A stretch of 6,759 nt of DNA from Mariniphaga sp964624645 (lineage in GTDB: Bacteria > Bacteroidota > Bacteroidia > Bacteroidales > Prolixibacteraceae). Within the stretch, counting starts at the first letter, position 1, and each line of letters opens with the position of its first letter. The stretch covers positions 1 to 6,759 of the forward strand of contig CAZVAD010000129.1 of assembly GCA_964624645.1 (NCBI GenBank). The letters run 5' to 3'. The translations under genes were made by a program, and so were the position numbers. The notes beneath the pieces are model-generated. The model made no database searches. It worked only from the letters and a program-made list of their open reading frames with translations, and had not been told where the DNA came from. Positions 6,616 through 6,759 of the stretch are shown in pieces.

Positions 6616-6685
6616 CTCCGTGAACCTCCGTGCTCTCCGTGGTAAAATCTTTTTCTCACCACAGAGGACACAGAGAAACACAGAG
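6616..6685. repeat. Inverted-repeat unit 3 (arms 6616-6643 and 6658-6685)
   Basis: The arms match at 20 of 28 positions around a 14-base loop. In minus-strand RNA five mismatches become G-U pairs, leaving three unpaired positions. The left arm starts CTCCGTG instead of CTCTGTG. The right arm and all that follows it are a near-exact copy of the unit 1 right arm and its linker. Confidence 0.9.
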
Positions 6686-6728
6686 TTTTTATTGTTCAAT
6701 TTTGTATCTTATTACTACTTACATTTTT

Positions 6729-6756
6729 CTCTGTGAAACTCCGTGCTCTCCGTGGT
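6729..6756. repeat. Unit 4, left arm only, cut by the window end
   Basis: This arm is identical to the left arm of unit 2 (6509-6536) and is followed by TAAA-type loop sequence before the window stops. The partner arm should lie just outside, so this is a truncation by the window rather than a broken unit. Confidence 0.85.
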
Positions 6757-6759
6757 AAA

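Larger units (their letters stand above)
6397..6759. repeat. Array of CACAGAG/CTCTGTG inverted-repeat units, continuing past the window
   Basis: This gene-free stretch upstream of the ADP-ribosylglycohydrolase gene contains three complete inverted-repeat units and the first arm of a fourth. Arm starts at 6397, 6509, 6616 and 6729 give periods of 112, 107 and 113 bases. Each unit is a 28-base arm of CTCTGTG/CTCCGTG words, a 13-15-base A/T-rich loop, and a 28-base arm with three CACAGAG words. Linkers of 43, 36 and 43 bases share the core ATCTTATTAC(T/C)ACTTAC. Bases 6425-6539 and 6645-6759 match at 114 of 115 positions, so the array grew partly by duplicating a 220-base block. Between 6352 and 6396 I see only A/T-rich leader. 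Similar words occur between genes in many environmental bacterial genomes (from memory). No transposase or integrase is in view. Confidence 0.95.

Noticed and set aside
6397..6759. CRISPR array
   Set aside because: The 28-base arms recur, but they alternate in orientation, the period is 107-113 bases, and the intervening linkers are near-identical rather than unique. No cas gene is present.

Overview
The window looks like part of a Bacteroidota chromosome, possibly of the Marinilabiliales/Bacteroidales type; this is inferred from the sequence, not from a search. The grounds are TAnnTTTG-like -7 promoter elements, A/T-rich leaders without a clear Shine-Dalgarno sequence, a CBM9-like single-domain protein of a type common in that phylum, and two lipoprotein hydrolases of subfamilies I associate with it. 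Composition is moderate in GC in the genes and A/T-rich between them. No rRNA, tRNA, insertion sequence or CRISPR array is visible.

Layout. Positions 22-2955 (minus) encode a large SNF2-family DNA translocase with all the usual helicase motifs and an insertion carrying a QLSLF sliding-clamp-type peptide. A 98-base divergent intergenic region (2956-3053) holds a promoter-like element for each direction. Positions 3054-3701 (plus) encode a CBM9-like protein without a signal peptide. It converges with a two-gene minus-strand unit across 33 bases that contain a small hairpin. That unit is transcribed from high to low coordinates: first a predicted lipoprotein ADP-ribosylglycohydrolase (4783-6351), then, after 28 bases, a predicted lipoprotein nucleoside hydrolase (3735-4754). 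From 6397 to the window end lies an array of inverted repeats built from CACAGAG/CTCTGTG words, immediately upstream of the hydrolase unit and running off the window.

How the parts work together. The two lipoproteins belong to families that cleave N-glycosidic bonds to ribose. Both have type II signal peptides and neither shows an obvious surface-export signal, so they are probably held on the periplasmic side of a membrane, where they could act in sequence on nucleoside or ADP-ribosyl compounds. This is inference from family and gene order. The SNF2 protein and the CBM9-like protein have no evident link to them. The upstream repeat array would be transcribed as strong hairpins if the hydrolase transcript starts beyond it. 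Its stems pair much better in minus-strand RNA than in plus-strand RNA because many plus-strand C/A mismatches become G-U wobbles.

I see no convincing new defence or mobile system here. The items most worth a second look are the strand-asymmetric hairpin array with its 114/115-base internal duplication, the paired ribosyl-hydrolase lipoproteins, and the clamp-binding-like peptide in the SNF2 protein.
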